Source: Gymnothorax reevesii
Taxonomy: Eukaryota; Chordata; Actinopteri; Anguilliformes; Muraenidae
Direction of reading: 5' to 3'
NCBI GenBank assembly: GCA_029721435.1
Contig: CM056581.1
Coordinates: forward strand, 68,744,712-68,808,711
DNA: 64,000 bases
The notes under the pieces: generated by a model
What the model saw: the letters and a program-made list of their open reading frames with translations, nothing else
What the model was told of the DNA's origin: nothing
Database searches by the model: none
Translations under genes and position numbers: made by a program
In this document: piece by piece, positions 44,887-54,629 of the stretch
How positions within the stretch are numbered: the stretch's first letter is position 1
Layout of the letters: each line of letters opens with the position of its first letter

Positions 44887-45046
44887 AACAACTTTGAATG
44901 GCGGCAATCTTGAAAAATGGTGGCCATTTTGTTTTTTCAAGTGGATAACGTACTTTTCTGAGTGAGTAGGTTCTGAAGCATTTGTGTGGCAAGTTTGGTG
45001 CTTGTATCACCAAGTGAAAGATTGTTTCAGCAATCTACCCCACTAC

Positions 45047-45643
45047 GCATGGCGTTTCTCGGCGAAGGACAAAATGCTACATCTCTCGTACTGTGACAGC
45101 CGGCCCTTGTCAAGTCAGATTATATATGCCAGCAAAGCAGAAATAATACACTATACACCGTTAACGTGTACTTATCATTCTGACTTATTATTTAATCAAA
45201 TCGAAAATATCAGCAAGACAAGCACCATCATACATAATTGATATATTACCCAATGCCCATATTTCGTCACTTCCTGGATAATTTCATGCACATTCATTCC
45301 CCAGCCAGTCCCACTATGAGTTTTAACTTAAAGTACACTGTGCAGAATCCTGTCAAAAATCATGTAAAGTATTGCCTTGCTCAGTAGTTGGCTACTTTCA
45401 TGTTTCTGTAGTCTTGAGTGCTGCTGATCTAGCCTTTGGGGCACGCCGATGAATGAACTCCGTGGGGACGGCATCCTCCTTCAGATGCCTCTCCCTGGCC
45501 TTCGTTCGTCTCGGAGTCAACCCCATGTATTCACAAATTCGGGCCCACTTCCGGTGCAGGGTGACTCGGAGAAAACAAAACCCACATGGCCCGTGAAACC
45601 GAATTGAAAGTGATGCGAACGAAGTAATAATTCCTCAAAAAAC
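45047..45643. other. Unassigned sequence upstream of THAP fossil 2
   Basis: No clear gene. 45420-45600 is GC-richer and may be the promoter or 5' leader of the THAP unit that starts at 45644. Confidence 0.45.
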
Positions 45644-45952
45644 ATGCCCAAGTCGGGTGTAGTGTTTGGTTGTTCGAACCACAACATGAGACAGGGAGAG
45701 AGAATTTCATTTCACGTATTTCCAAAGGAAAGGAAGCGGCGTGAAGCATGAATAAAAGCTGTCAAAAGACAGAACCCTGATGCATACATGCCAACTCTAC
45801 CGCTTTTGGCAGTAGATTACCACTTCCGGGTCGTTTCATTCTCAGAAAAACGCCCCAAAAGCGGTAGAGTTGGCATGTATGCGGCAGCAGGTGGGAATCA
45901 TCAGCCCATGCAGTGCTGTGTGGGAAGCATTTTATCGAAGGTGAAATAGTAA
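45644..45952 (+). pseudogene. THAP-domain fossil 2, split by a small palindrome
   Basis: From ATG 45644 the frame reads a clear THAP start: MPKSGVVFGCSNHN, then ISFHVFPKERKRREA, then TGA (45749-45751) where the invariant tryptophan belongs, then IKAVKRQNPDA. A 101-bp palindrome interrupts. The frame resumes near 45912 with CGKHFIEGEI, the C-terminal Cys/His ligand pair. Start, C2CH ligands and the FxxFP signature are convincing. It may come from a P-element-like transposon or a THAP host gene. It faces a third THAP fossil on the other strand at 50805. Confidence 0.82.
45782..45882. mobile_element. 101-bp palindromic MITE-like insertion
   Basis: Perfect 28-bp inverted arms (GCATACATGCCAACTCTACC plus GCTTTTGG at 45782-45809; inverted copy 45855-45882) around a 45-bp centre. 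It lies between two halves of a THAP exon. Target duplication unclear, at most GC. Confidence 0.8.
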
Positions 45953-46339
45953 ATAGTTAAATATTTCATTAGCTGAGAATTAACTGGGAATTACTTTTGT
46001 AAATTTAAAGCATGACAGCAAATGGCAACTCTAAGTACCTAAGTTCCGTCAGTAAAGGAAAGTCTGCGCCTTGATCAAATCCGGGCTGAATGGGTGCGTC
46101 AGTAAAAAATATAAATAGAAACAGCCCAAGTACTCGCACTCCAAAAGGTGATTTCCAAAAAGCCGAGAAGCTAATGCGAAAATTTATTCGGACAAGAAAG
46201 TTAATGTGCAAGGTGAAAATAGTCCAATACCTTAGTCTACGACTGGGAAAAACACGGTCAATACCAAGCCAGCTGAGATCAGATACATTATGATTGAATT
46301 CCACAAAATTATGTGCCACCGGAGAATTCAAATCCTTTC

Positions 46340-47340
46340 TATTAATCGCGCTACTATATTCATACGTATTCTAAGTTGCCGCCAAGTGCAGCCAACATAC
46401 TGTAGTCCACAGGAACAGAACAAAATGTATACACAGCTACTGGAACCCCTAGTAATGAATCTAGTAATGGTGTAGCTCTTACATTACATTACATTACATT
46501 ACAGGTACTTAGCAGACGCTCTTATCCAGAGCGACGTACAAAAGTGCAAAAGAACAGTACAAAAGTGCAGATCTCCTAGGAGACAAGTAAAAGTGCGAAC
46601 AGTAAGTGACAGAACACGTTCCATTGTTACAGATCTAGACTAATAACAAAAAGGCAAGGTCAAGGGCAAGTGAACAAAATGGCAACAAGGTTAAGTGCAG
46701 AGGCAAGTGCAACAAAGAGCAATAAAATAAGTGCAATAGAAGGGCAACAGGTCAAGTGCAACAAAGGGGCAGGAAAATCAAGTAAAATGACAATAGAGTG
46801 CAACAAAATGAAGGGAAACCAAATCAAGTGATACAGTCAGGAAGTAAGGTAAACAGAATAAAGTGCAACAAATCAAAAGGATGTAGGGACAGGAATCAAG
46901 GCAGTGGAGTAGGGGAGAGGTGGAGGCTGAAGAGGTGAGTTTTCAGGCGGCGCTTGAAGATGCTCAAGGAACTCTTATTAGTTACTCTTATTAGTTACAA
47001 AACTAGTAAATGTATGAGTTTTCCTAATATCCATGCATGATGTACAATTTCTGCAGGGATAAAAACCGGAGGCATCGTCCAACCTTTCTTTGGGAATTTT
47101 AGAAGGATCATAATCAGCGCGCACCAAGATGTCTTTCAAATTACGGGACCTGGAATGAATGAAAATAGGGAGATTGTGAGATAGATTTGCACTGACAGGG
47201 TCAGTGTTAAGAACATGCCAATGACTCTTTATAATGGTTTTAAGTTTGTGACTCAACGGAGTATAAGTGATACAAAACGTGATAGAAGAATCAGATCTTT
47301 AATTCAGCTTCCTGTTGTAAGAAGGCACATCATGGGTGGT
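46340..47340 (-). pseudogene. Penelope-like pol C-terminus with GIY-YIG remnant
   Basis: Reading leftwards from 47340: a TYTPLSHKLK segment, then KSHWHVLNTDP, NLKDILVRADYD and a CRNCTSC cysteine cluster at 46978-47256. These are the linker between RT and nuclease in Penelope/Neptune-type elements. After the inserted repeat the frame resumes near 46440 with CVYILFCSCGLQYVG, the GIY-YIG signature, followed by RQLRIR. The RT domain itself is absent. The nuclease would nick the target for integration. Stops and the insertion make it inactive. Confidence 0.75.
46484..46977. mobile_element. Teleost interspersed repeat (ACATT leader, CAGACGCTCTTATCCAGAGC)
   Basis: Begins with four ACATT units, then AGCAGACGCTCTTATCCAGAGCGAC, a block I recognise as very common in fish genomes, and ends with GAGTTTTCAGGCGGCGCTTGAAG. 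CTCTTA at both borders may be the target duplication. Class not assigned with confidence. Confidence 0.6.
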
Positions 47341-47991
47341 AAACATAACCGCGCGATTAATAGAAAGGACTTGAAATCTCCGGTGGCACGTCATAATGTA
47401 TCTGATCTCAGCTGGCTTGGTATTGACCGCGTTTTTCCCAGTCGTAGACTAAGGTACATAGACAAATTACTACTTCAGTGGTAAGCACGTTGGATCTATT
47501 GCTTATCCACACTTCATCCAGCTGGTTTAAATGATTCTTTTGATTTAACTTGTTTTCTTTAAGCGCGCACCAGCATTTCTTTCGCATCAATTTAATTTAT
47601 TTATTTTGATATTCTTCTCCTTTAGTGTTTTATTTGGTTCTTCTTTTCTTTCTTTTTTCTTTTTTAAATCTTTATTGATTGTTTCAACCAATTGTCATCT
47701 ATGATGATACTCCCTTGTAATTGAATAATTGACGTGTCAATTGTATTCTGTGAGATTGACTAGAATCAATTGTCTTTTTCAGTCATGTGAGGTCTGTTTA
47801 AATGGTTTTGTCCTGCCACTTAGTCATTTGCACTGAGGATGGTGTGCACACCAAAACGTTTGTGGTTTTAACTTTTTTTCACCTTGCACATTAACTTTCT
47901 TGTCCGAATAAATATTTGCATTAGCTTCTCGGCTTTTTGGAAATCACCTTCTTGAGTGCGAGTACTCCTGCTGTTTCAACTCTAAGTACCT

Positions 47992-48389
47992 GCAATATTT
48001 AGCGTCTGCGACGCAATGATGATCAAAATCATTAAATGACATCTCTAGTACCTTATAACAACTCCTACACGCTGTATTTACTCGCAAAAAAGAAAAATCG
48101 CAGATACATATTCTAATAAAGTGGATTAGAAAGTGACATTTGTTGATGAGATAACACGGAGACGAACACGCAAGATTAATTGTTTTCACCGAGTGCCTAG
48201 TTGGGCCAGCCGGAAGTGACGACACCGCGACTTTGTCAATTTCCAGAGATGCCCAGTTTGGCGTAAGTCTTAAGCATTTTTTAGGCTTATTCACCGTAGT
48301 CCATAATTATTCATCGAATGCTTAATGAGATTCTCATGCAGAATTAAAATCCTTGTGCATTGAAGTTTCCGTTTCACTTGCGTAAAGGT
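47992..48389. other. Unassigned sequence between two insertions
   Basis: A 116-codon minus-strand frame (47944-48294) crosses the end of the Penelope-like composite, so it is probably chance. The stretch 48310-48355 resembles 11970-12020 inside the hAT at 10755. Confidence 0.5.
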
Positions 48390-49328
48390 CATAGACGGAT
48401 TAAGAGACGTCGGGCCCCTCGGGCCCAACCCCCCCCCCGCCGCCACTACGACTGGCCGCGCAGGGAAAGTTGTGCAGGCCTACAAGCAATGGCGACCAAG
48501 TTAAACATCACCGAAACGTCCTCCCAATCTAATGTGGATACAACACAAGAAAACTCTTAACTATTTTTTAGCCGACATTGAAATGCTGGCATTTAGTTAT
48601 TGTCCACAATATTTACTTTAATTATGTTATTCAGTTATATTCATCATTTTCACTGTCACATGTAACATTCGCGAATGAACATTTCAGTTACAGTATTGAT
48701 CGTTTTTGCCACTTTCGTTTCATGCTGTAAAAAAATGAACAAATTTAACTGCTCTCAACTACAAATGAGATAATAATCTAAATGGCATAACTTTAACAAA
48801 AACAACGCCTAAAAACAATTTACAGCGAGACAGTGTCTATGAGTTTAAATTAACCATTTAATCATCTGACTTTAAACAAATTAACAAAGGCATTTTCTCC
48901 TGGTTTTGCGTCATGCAAAATCATCCACGATATCGTCAAAGTCCAGGCCATTAGTCAGTTCGCACTCAATTGCTGTCAGAGAAAGCGATTTCAGATGTTT
49001 TTGGGTCATCTTAGTCTTCAGCTCATTTATAATTCTGGATAGCAGAGAGAATGACCGTTCACCTTCGCATTTACTGACGGCCTGAGTAAGAAACGGCCTT
49101 ATCTAAAAAAAGATGCTTCCTTGGGATTTTTTTTTTTTTTTAGCCGTCTTCAAAGTGAATTTCTAGATTATTCCTTCAGTTTTCCAATAGGACTTTTCTT
49201 ATTGACAGGAACGATTAGGCCTTTTGACTATGCAAAAAGAAATACAAAGTGAATAGCGGTGACTTTGCGTTGGGCCCCCTGAGCCCTTGGGCCAGGGCCC
49301 AGTAGGCCCGTTCATTAATCCATCCCTG
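48390..49328 (-). mobile_element. hAT element with CA(T/G)(A/G)GA(C/T)GGATTAA ends
   Basis: Left end CATAGACGGATTAAGAG and right end the reverse complement of CAGGGATGGATTAATGAAC are inverted. Exact 8-bp duplication GTAAAGGT (48382-48389 and 49329-49336). 939 bp, internally deleted. GGGCCC-rich subterminal tracts sit at both ends. A hAT transposase C-terminus remains on the minus strand. Confidence 0.88.
48911..49099 (-). pseudogene. hAT transposase C-terminal dimerisation remnant
   Basis: The minus-strand frame ends at the stop 48911-48913 and reads SKCEGERSFSLLSRIINELK, then MTQKHLKSLSL, then DFDDIVDDFA. This is the hATC dimerisation region of a TTF/ZMYM-type hAT transposase. It lies inside the element and in the orientation expected for an internal-deletion derivative. 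The catalytic core is gone. Confidence 0.82.
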
Positions 49329-49336
49329 GTAAAGGT

Positions 49337-49880
49337 GCACCTCATCACAAGTAACATGGTAAGCGATTATGACTCCAGGCTTGCCGTGCTTCTCTTTACT
49401 CAGGGATTGGAAACAATGCATGTGTTTCATGATCGTTTAAAATATTTTAATGAAATAAGACCATTTTTATTTTTATGCAATTTATGCAAACAGTTTTATG
49501 CAATTCCGTTGCTTTTAATCCCTCAGTAAAGACAAGCCGGAGAATTCGAGTCATAATCGATTTCCGGGTCATGAGTGGGGAAATCCACCGAAATGCACGA
49601 GAAACTGACTCACTTGATGCACAATGACTAATTCCGCGAGTGAATTTCATCAGTGCGCTTGGATTAAATAATTGCTGACGACTACGGCACAGAAAAGTGA
49701 ATACCACGAAGAGGAGAGACTCACGCCAAAGACGTAAGCCTTGGCATCTCTGGTATTTAGCATACTTATCGTCTTCGAAACATTCGAGCAGGAAATGGAC
49801 CGAGCAAAGTATTGACTTTTTCCTGGCATGGCTCCTTCTCTCCCGATATTAAGTAACCATCTTTTCAGCTTTTCTGTCAA
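49337..49880 (-). pseudogene. THAP-domain fossil 3, C-terminal half, and flanking repeat
   Basis: The minus strand from about 49880 to 49740 reads KLKRWLLNIGREGAMPGKSQ and, after a frame change, ILCSVHFLLECFEDDKYA, the tryptophan-to-Cys/His half of a THAP finger. The matching start is at 50805 beyond the foldback. The segment 49556-49725 is a diverged relative of 12240-12420. 49337-49555 holds no other gene. Confidence 0.6.
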
Positions 49881-50670
49881 ATTTTGCTCCCTTGTCAAAA
49901 AAATGCTAACGTACCGTAATGCAAAGCGATCGTAAAGTCTTAAAGCGATCGTAAAGTCTTAGTTTTCGCCTTGATATTGCTATATGAAACGGTTAACAGT
50001 TGTAACTTTATTTGTTAGCACATGACATAAGCATATTTTATAACGAGTTGGATGGGTTTGTTCAAAGATATATGCCCATATACGCCACTATCATCTAATT
50101 TCTGCATTTTCAGGAAAGCCCAGCGTGTACATGCAAATATATGTAGGCTTCCAGGTCGAGTGCACACTGAAAATAAATCTATTTTTTTATAATTGAAGAT
50201 ACTTAAGATATGAGCGAGGAAACAGCCCGAGATTCCTCGCTCATATCTTAAGTATCTTCAAAAATCATAAAAATGGATTCATTTTCAGTGCGCATTTCGA
50301 CCTGTAATCGTGCAGTTATTTACTGCGGTCAAGCGATGCGCATCAAATTTTTAGCGGTGATAGTTTGACCGTCGTTTTGCGAACTGGTGATTGCTTGACC
50401 GCAGTCAGAAACCCTGTAATCGTACAGATATTTGCATGTACACGCTGCGTTTTCCTGAAAATGCAGAAATTAGATGATAATGGTGTATACGAGTATATGC
50501 CTTCGAACAAACTTATCCAACTCGTTATAAAATCTGCTTATGGTATAATAAGTCAACAAATAACAAAGTTACCTCTTTAAACTGATGCATACCGCAATAT
50601 CAAGGCGATAACAAAGACTTTACTTTCGCTTTGCATTACGGTAGCAATTTTTGACAAGGGAGCAAAATTT
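49880..50670. repeat. About 790-bp foldback (giant imperfect palindrome)
   Basis: The outer left arm starts AAATTTTGCTCCCTTGTCAA and is mirrored at the right end (TTGACAAGGGAGCAAAATTT). The centre has perfect 29-bp arms, 50193-50221 and 50233-50261, with an 11-nt loop. The right arm has an extra ~120 bp bounded by CTGTAATCGT repeats (about 50300-50425). Weak mirror similarity continues outside. It divides the two halves of a THAP exon. Confidence 0.88.
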
Positions 50671-50805
50671 AATAGATCACCGGCTTTGACTAAGGAAATT
50701 GATGGTAACTGAGTCTCGCTCCCTATGCCAGGGAGAGCCAGAGACGGCCTTGTTATTCTTCCCACCGGCTATATTTTGACAGCCAAAGGCCCAACAAGTA
50801 GGCAT
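50671..50805 (-). pseudogene. THAP-domain fossil 3, N-terminal half
   Basis: Minus strand from ATG 50805-50803: MPTCWAFGCQN, the THAP start with its first two cysteines, then GGKNNK and a degraded sequence. The SFHxFP segment is not clear. With the piece near 49880-49740 it makes one exon split by the foldback. Confidence 0.6.
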
Positions 50806-51170
50806 CTTGTTTTAACAGGAAACGCTCAACTGCTCACAATACTGTTTTGCTTGTGAATCACCATATACTGAGTACAAATGAGAACGCACCACTTGAAAAA
50901 AGTCAATATTTAAAGTTCAAATGAACTTCAATATAATTTTTATACAACAAAAACACTACAGTGATGTCACCCGACATGCCAGGTGCAAGAAATGCGAGAA
51001 TTTCAAGTTAACTGTAACGCAAGGCAATTTTTTGCAAAAACGCAACATCTTGCACGCACACCACGGGAAAAATGAATTTCACTCTGAATTTGTGCACACA
51101 TTGCCTTTAAAAGCATATGAATCCCAATAAAATTTCACTTCTTCACTGACACTTGTGAAACGTCGACACT
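50806..51170. other. Unassigned, possibly 5' end of the following Tc1-like element
   Basis: No gene. I could not find a clear inverted terminus shared with the region after 57398. Confidence 0.45.
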
Positions 51171-51624
51171 GTGCCGCGACTTACAGCCCCTGAACGGGAA
51201 CATGCCATATGCATGCTTCAAATTGGCGCCAGCACCAGGGAAATTGCCAGACGACTACACGGTGCACACACAACGATCGCAAGACTCCATCAAAGGTTTC
51301 TGCAAACGGGGAGCACTCGGGACCGTCCTCGACCGGGCCAACAACGTGTGACAATGGCACGTCAGGACCATCAGACCGTACGGGATCATGTCCGAGACCG
51401 AACACTACCAGCGACAAGAACGGCTGCTCAAGTCCAAGGACGACGTTGATTCATTCACCCCAACACCGTACGGAACCGTCTGCGAGCTGCAGGCCTGCGT
51501 GCACGACGTCCTTATTTCGGCCCCATATTGACGGATCGTCACAGAAACGTCTACAGTGGGCAAACATGCACCAGAAATGGCGACTACGACAATGGCACGG
51601 TGTCATCTTTTCTGACGAGTCACG
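51171..51624 (+). pseudogene. Second Tc1-like transposase, N-terminal half
   Basis: From ATG 51171: MPRLTAPEREHAI, then GASTREIARRLHGAHTTIAR (first helix-turn-helix), then RDRPRPGQQRVT (GRPR-like hook) for 92 codons. Two frame changes follow near 51440-51530, but the text continues in other frames with LRAAGLRARRPYFGP and WHGVIFSDESR, reaching the first catalytic aspartate. It then stops at the insertion of an L2/CR1-type LINE. The second half is at 56852. Confidence 0.88.
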
Positions 51625-51851
51625 TTCGGTGGCGGTTTGTTTTGGCTGCAGATTCCGTTTTATTACTTTTAGTCTTTTTAATCGTATTGTCTTTTATTTT
51701 ATTTTTATGTATTATTTTTTTAAAGTCATTTTATTATTTTACTTGTTCTATCATTTTACCCGCTTTGTTATTTTAATTTGTTTTATGTTTTTAAAGTATT
51801 TTTATTGCATCCGAGTATTGCTAGCTAAAGCCTAGCAGGCCAAACGATATT

Positions 51852-53276
51852 ATGGCTCCACTCACCTCTCCGCCTGGCTGCGTGAGCTGCGTCCGCATGT
51901 CCCAAAGGATCGCTGAGCTGGAGGGGAGAATTTCTACCCTATACCAGATTAGGGACGATGAGCAGCTCATCGTTTCCCTGGTTGCTCCTGCTCCAGCTCT
52001 CGCAGTGACGAATGTCAATACCACGGGTGATCGAGATTCCATGGCTCGCCTCAGTGAAGCTGCTCCTACCCAAACCGAGGACCCCTGGATTCAGCTGGGA
52101 GCGAGGCCCAAGTCGGTCGTCAGCTCCACACCCTGCCAGGCTGAGCCCTGGGTCGGTTCGCGTGGCAGTAAGCGCTGTGGCAGGAGATCGTCACGAGTTC
52201 CGCCTGTTTGGGACCTGCAGCTCGAGAACAGGTTTTCCATCCTGGACGAGGAGGATTCGTCACCTTCGCCCTCTCCTGTTTGCCCGGCTGCACCTCCGCC
52301 GCCCGCACTGAGAGAGGATAACCGACCCTGTAAGACCTCGAGAGGGATGGTTTCTGCAAAAGCCCTTCCAGCTGCCGAGGAGGATCCTTGGCCCAGGCTT
52401 GGGGCAAAACCAAAGACTCTGGCCTGTTCTACTTCCTTGATGCCGGATCCGAGGAAAACAGTCCCGGGGAAAAACTCAAAAAACCAATGGGGAAGGCGTT
52501 CCTCCTGCAACCCACCTCCAGAGACACTCCTGCTGGGAAACAGGTTTCAAGTGCTGGAGGAGTCTGAAAAACTTCCGCGGCTACCTAGCCCCTCTCGGCA
52601 GATAAACTCACCGACTGGAGCCGCTGTCTCGGGGGAGGCATACCCACTTCGCCGCGGTGAGAACTATCGGCCTGCCCCATTGTATTCAGCTAGCCGAGTT
52701 CGCTCCAAAACGAATTCCCCGGCTAAACAGTCACCTTATTCAAAAACTGTAATCATCGGTGACTCCATCATAAGGGAGGTGCGGCAAAGTTCGGCAAAAA
52801 CTTATTGTTTCCCTGGAGCTAGAGTCCGTGACATAGCCGGTAAAATCCCACAAATTTTATCTAAACACGGAACCGCTGTCAATATTATTGTGCATGTCGG
52901 ATCAAATGTCATTCCCAGGCAGCAGTCTGAGTTGCTTAAGAATGATTTCATCGAACTGCTAAATATCCTGGAAAGCTGTAATGTTAAGCATGTTTTTATT
53001 TCTGGTCCGATTCCTACTTTCAGACGTGGATCTGGACGTGTCAGCAGGCTACAGGGTTTAAATAGCTGGCTTTCCTCCGTGTGTGCTGGATATAAAACTC
53101 ATTTTATTGACAATTTTAACTTGTTCTGGGAGCGAAGACACTTCTTCAGGTCTGATGGACTTCATCCAAACAGGGCTGGAGCCCGGGCTCTTGCAGCTAA
53201 TATGCAGTATAATGTCAGACAAAGCTACAATCACTTCGCATTTAGGGTAGCTGCAACTCGCTCCAGCAGTGATTGA
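51852..53276 (+). CDS. LINE ORF1 with SGNH esterase domain
   Basis: 474 codons, uninterrupted. The N-terminus has CVSC and a short heptad region (QRIAELEGRISTLYQI), probably a coiled coil for self-association. A long Pro/Ser-rich linker (about 60-290) contains two related blocks (EDPWIQLGARPKS and EDPWPRLGAKPKT). The C-terminal SGNH hydrolase has GDSI with catalytic S305, the GSN block with N352, and SDGLHPN with D435 and H438. Such esterases are known in ORF1 of CR1/L2 LINEs; their substrate is uncertain. All catalytic positions look intact. Confidence 0.9.
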   Translation: MAPLTSPPGCVSCVRMSQRIAELEGRISTLYQIRDDEQLIVSLVAPAPALAVTNVNTTGDRDSMARLSEAAPTQTEDPWIQLGARPKSVVSSTPCQAEPWVGSRGSKRCGRRSSRVPPVWDLQLENRFSILDEEDSSPSPSPVCPAAPPPPALREDNRPCKTSRGMVSAKALPAAEEDPWPRLGAKPKTLACSTSLMPDPRKTVPGKNSKNQWGRRSSCNPPPETLLLGNRFQVLEESEKLPRLPSPSRQINSPTGAAVSGEAYPLRRGENYRPAPLYSASRVRSKTNSPAKQSPYSKTVIIGDSIIREVRQSSAKTYCFPGARVRDIAGKIPQILSKHGTAVNIIVHVGSNVIPRQQSELLKNDFIELLNILESCNVKHVFISGPIPTFRRGSGRVSRLQGLNSWLSSVCAGYKTHFIDNFNLFWERRHFFRSDGLHPNRAGARALAANMQYNVRQSYNHFAFRVAATRSSSD

Positions 53277-53309
53277 CGCACTCTGGGTCATAGTCAGACT
53301 GGTTCTTCT

Positions 53310-54629
53310 TTGTGCGTAAATGCTCGATTTGAACCATCTGTTAGAAATGCTAGTCATATCCCCATAATAATGGGAAACAGACCAAAGAAAGTGTTTATAA
53401 ATGTGGCTAGGCCTCCTAGGAATCTACGCACAATTCAGACCATGTACTCGGTTCCATGTGCAAAATGTACTTCAAACGAAATGGTTTCAAGTCCTGCAAA
53501 TGCCAGAAGCATAATGAAAACCCATAAAATGGATCATATAAATATACTGGTTTCCCATGCTGACCCTGATGCACTAGTTTTGACTGAAACCTGGTTAAAA
53601 GCTAATATTGCTGACTCTACTGTAAATATAAACGGGTATAATATTTTTAGGACTGATAGGGTTGGACGCGGCGGTGGTGTCGCTATTTTCATTAGATCAT
53701 GCTTCACTGTCTCGGTGCTACAATCTGTTTCATTGAAAAATGAATTTGAATTTCTTGCCTTAAAGCAGTGTTTCTCAAACCTCTCCTGGAGGACCACCTG
53801 TCCTGCATGTTTTAGATCTTTCCCTGCCCCAGCACAGGTGATTCAAATAATCAGGATGTTATCAATCAGCTTTACAGGGTCAATAACGAGCTGATCATTT
53901 TAATCATCTGTGCTAAAACAGGGAAAGATCTAAAACATGCAGGACAGGTGGTCCTCCAGGAGAGGTTTGAGAAGCACTGCCTTAAAGATATTACTGGGAC
54001 AAAATAACTCGTTTATTTTAGTTGGTGTCTATCGCCCCCCTTCTGCTTCTGAATGTGCTGTTGATCATTTTGCTGACTTGATCTCTGCTCACACTGACTA
54101 TGAATTAATCGCTATGGGTGATTTCAATTTTGACTGGCTTAAGGACGTGTCCGAAAAATTTAAGGTTGTCTGTTCTGATTTAAACCTTACTCAGATCATT
54201 ACCGAACCAACTCGTCCAAATTTAAAACATCCAGATAAATCGACCCTTATCGATCTTATACTTTGCAATAGGCCAGATAAAATTGTGGCAAATGGTGTTT
54301 TTGATCTTGGCGTCAGTGACCATTGCCCTATCGTCTGTGTCAGAGCATCACAGTTAAAGAGATCAGATCCTATTTACATCCGTGCGAGAAATCTCAGGAA
54401 TTTAAATAAACAAGATTTTATAAATGATATTGAAAGTAGTGATCTATCTCGCATTTTTCAAACCTTTGACGTTGAAACGGCTTTAGCATTATTTACAAGT
54501 ACTTTTAAGAATATTGTGGATCAACATGCTCCTTTTAGGAAACTAAGAGTTAAAAATAGATGTAACCCTTGGTTTTCTATAGATATCTCAGTTATTTCAG
54601 CAAAGAAATCGAGCTTGGAAATTGGCTAG
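53310..54629 (+). pseudogene. LINE ORF2, endonuclease part, split by a MITE
   Basis: An AP-type endonuclease starts near 53496 (PANARSI) and reads LTETWL, GGGVAIFIRS, then after the MITE VGVYRPPS, GDFNFDW and SDHCPIV. These carry the Glu, Asp and His active-site positions that nick the target. The MITE plus its duplication is 222 bp, a multiple of three, so the frame is the same on both sides; only a stop inside the MITE (near 53893) breaks it. An extra A near 54605 shifts the frame before RT. Confidence 0.9.
53766..53979. mobile_element. hAT MITE (CAGTGTTTCTCAAACC ends)
   Basis: 214 bp, almost wholly palindromic: the left ~75 bp (CAGTGTTTCTCAAACCTCTC...) is mirrored at the right end. Exact 8-bp duplication CCTTAAAG (53758-53765 and 53980-53987). 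This terminus is common in fish hAT MITEs. Confidence 0.95.

Larger units (their letters stand above)
41690..45046 (+). mobile_element. DNA-transposon-like element with about 170-bp inverted ends
   Basis: 41693-41865 and 44896-45045 are inverted copies, about 75% identical by eye. Shared blocks are CTTGTATC(T/A)CCAAGTGAAAGATT, TGGATAACGT and GGTGGCCAT. Exact outer borders and target duplication were not resolved. Between the arms lie a Tc1 insertion (41893-43465) and a cysteine-rich open frame at 44371. Without the Tc1 the unit is about 1.8 kb. Superfamily unknown. Confidence 0.6.
46041..47977. mobile_element. Penelope-like element composite, two head-to-head fragments
   Basis: The minus-strand fragment (46041 to about 47345) carries the C-terminal coding end including a GIY-YIG nuclease remnant. 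The plus-strand fragment (about 47345-47977) repeats the last part in the opposite direction; the shared text includes GCGCGATTAATAGAAAGGA and CTTGGTATTGACCG. The composite is flanked by an exact 14-bp repeat AACTCTAAGTACCT (46027-46040 and 47978-47991). Inverted partial copies are known for Penelope elements. A common teleost repeat interrupts the minus-strand fragment. Confidence 0.8.

Noticed and set aside
47944..48294. 116-codon minus-strand frame
   Set aside because: It crosses the border of the Penelope-like insertion and has no motif.
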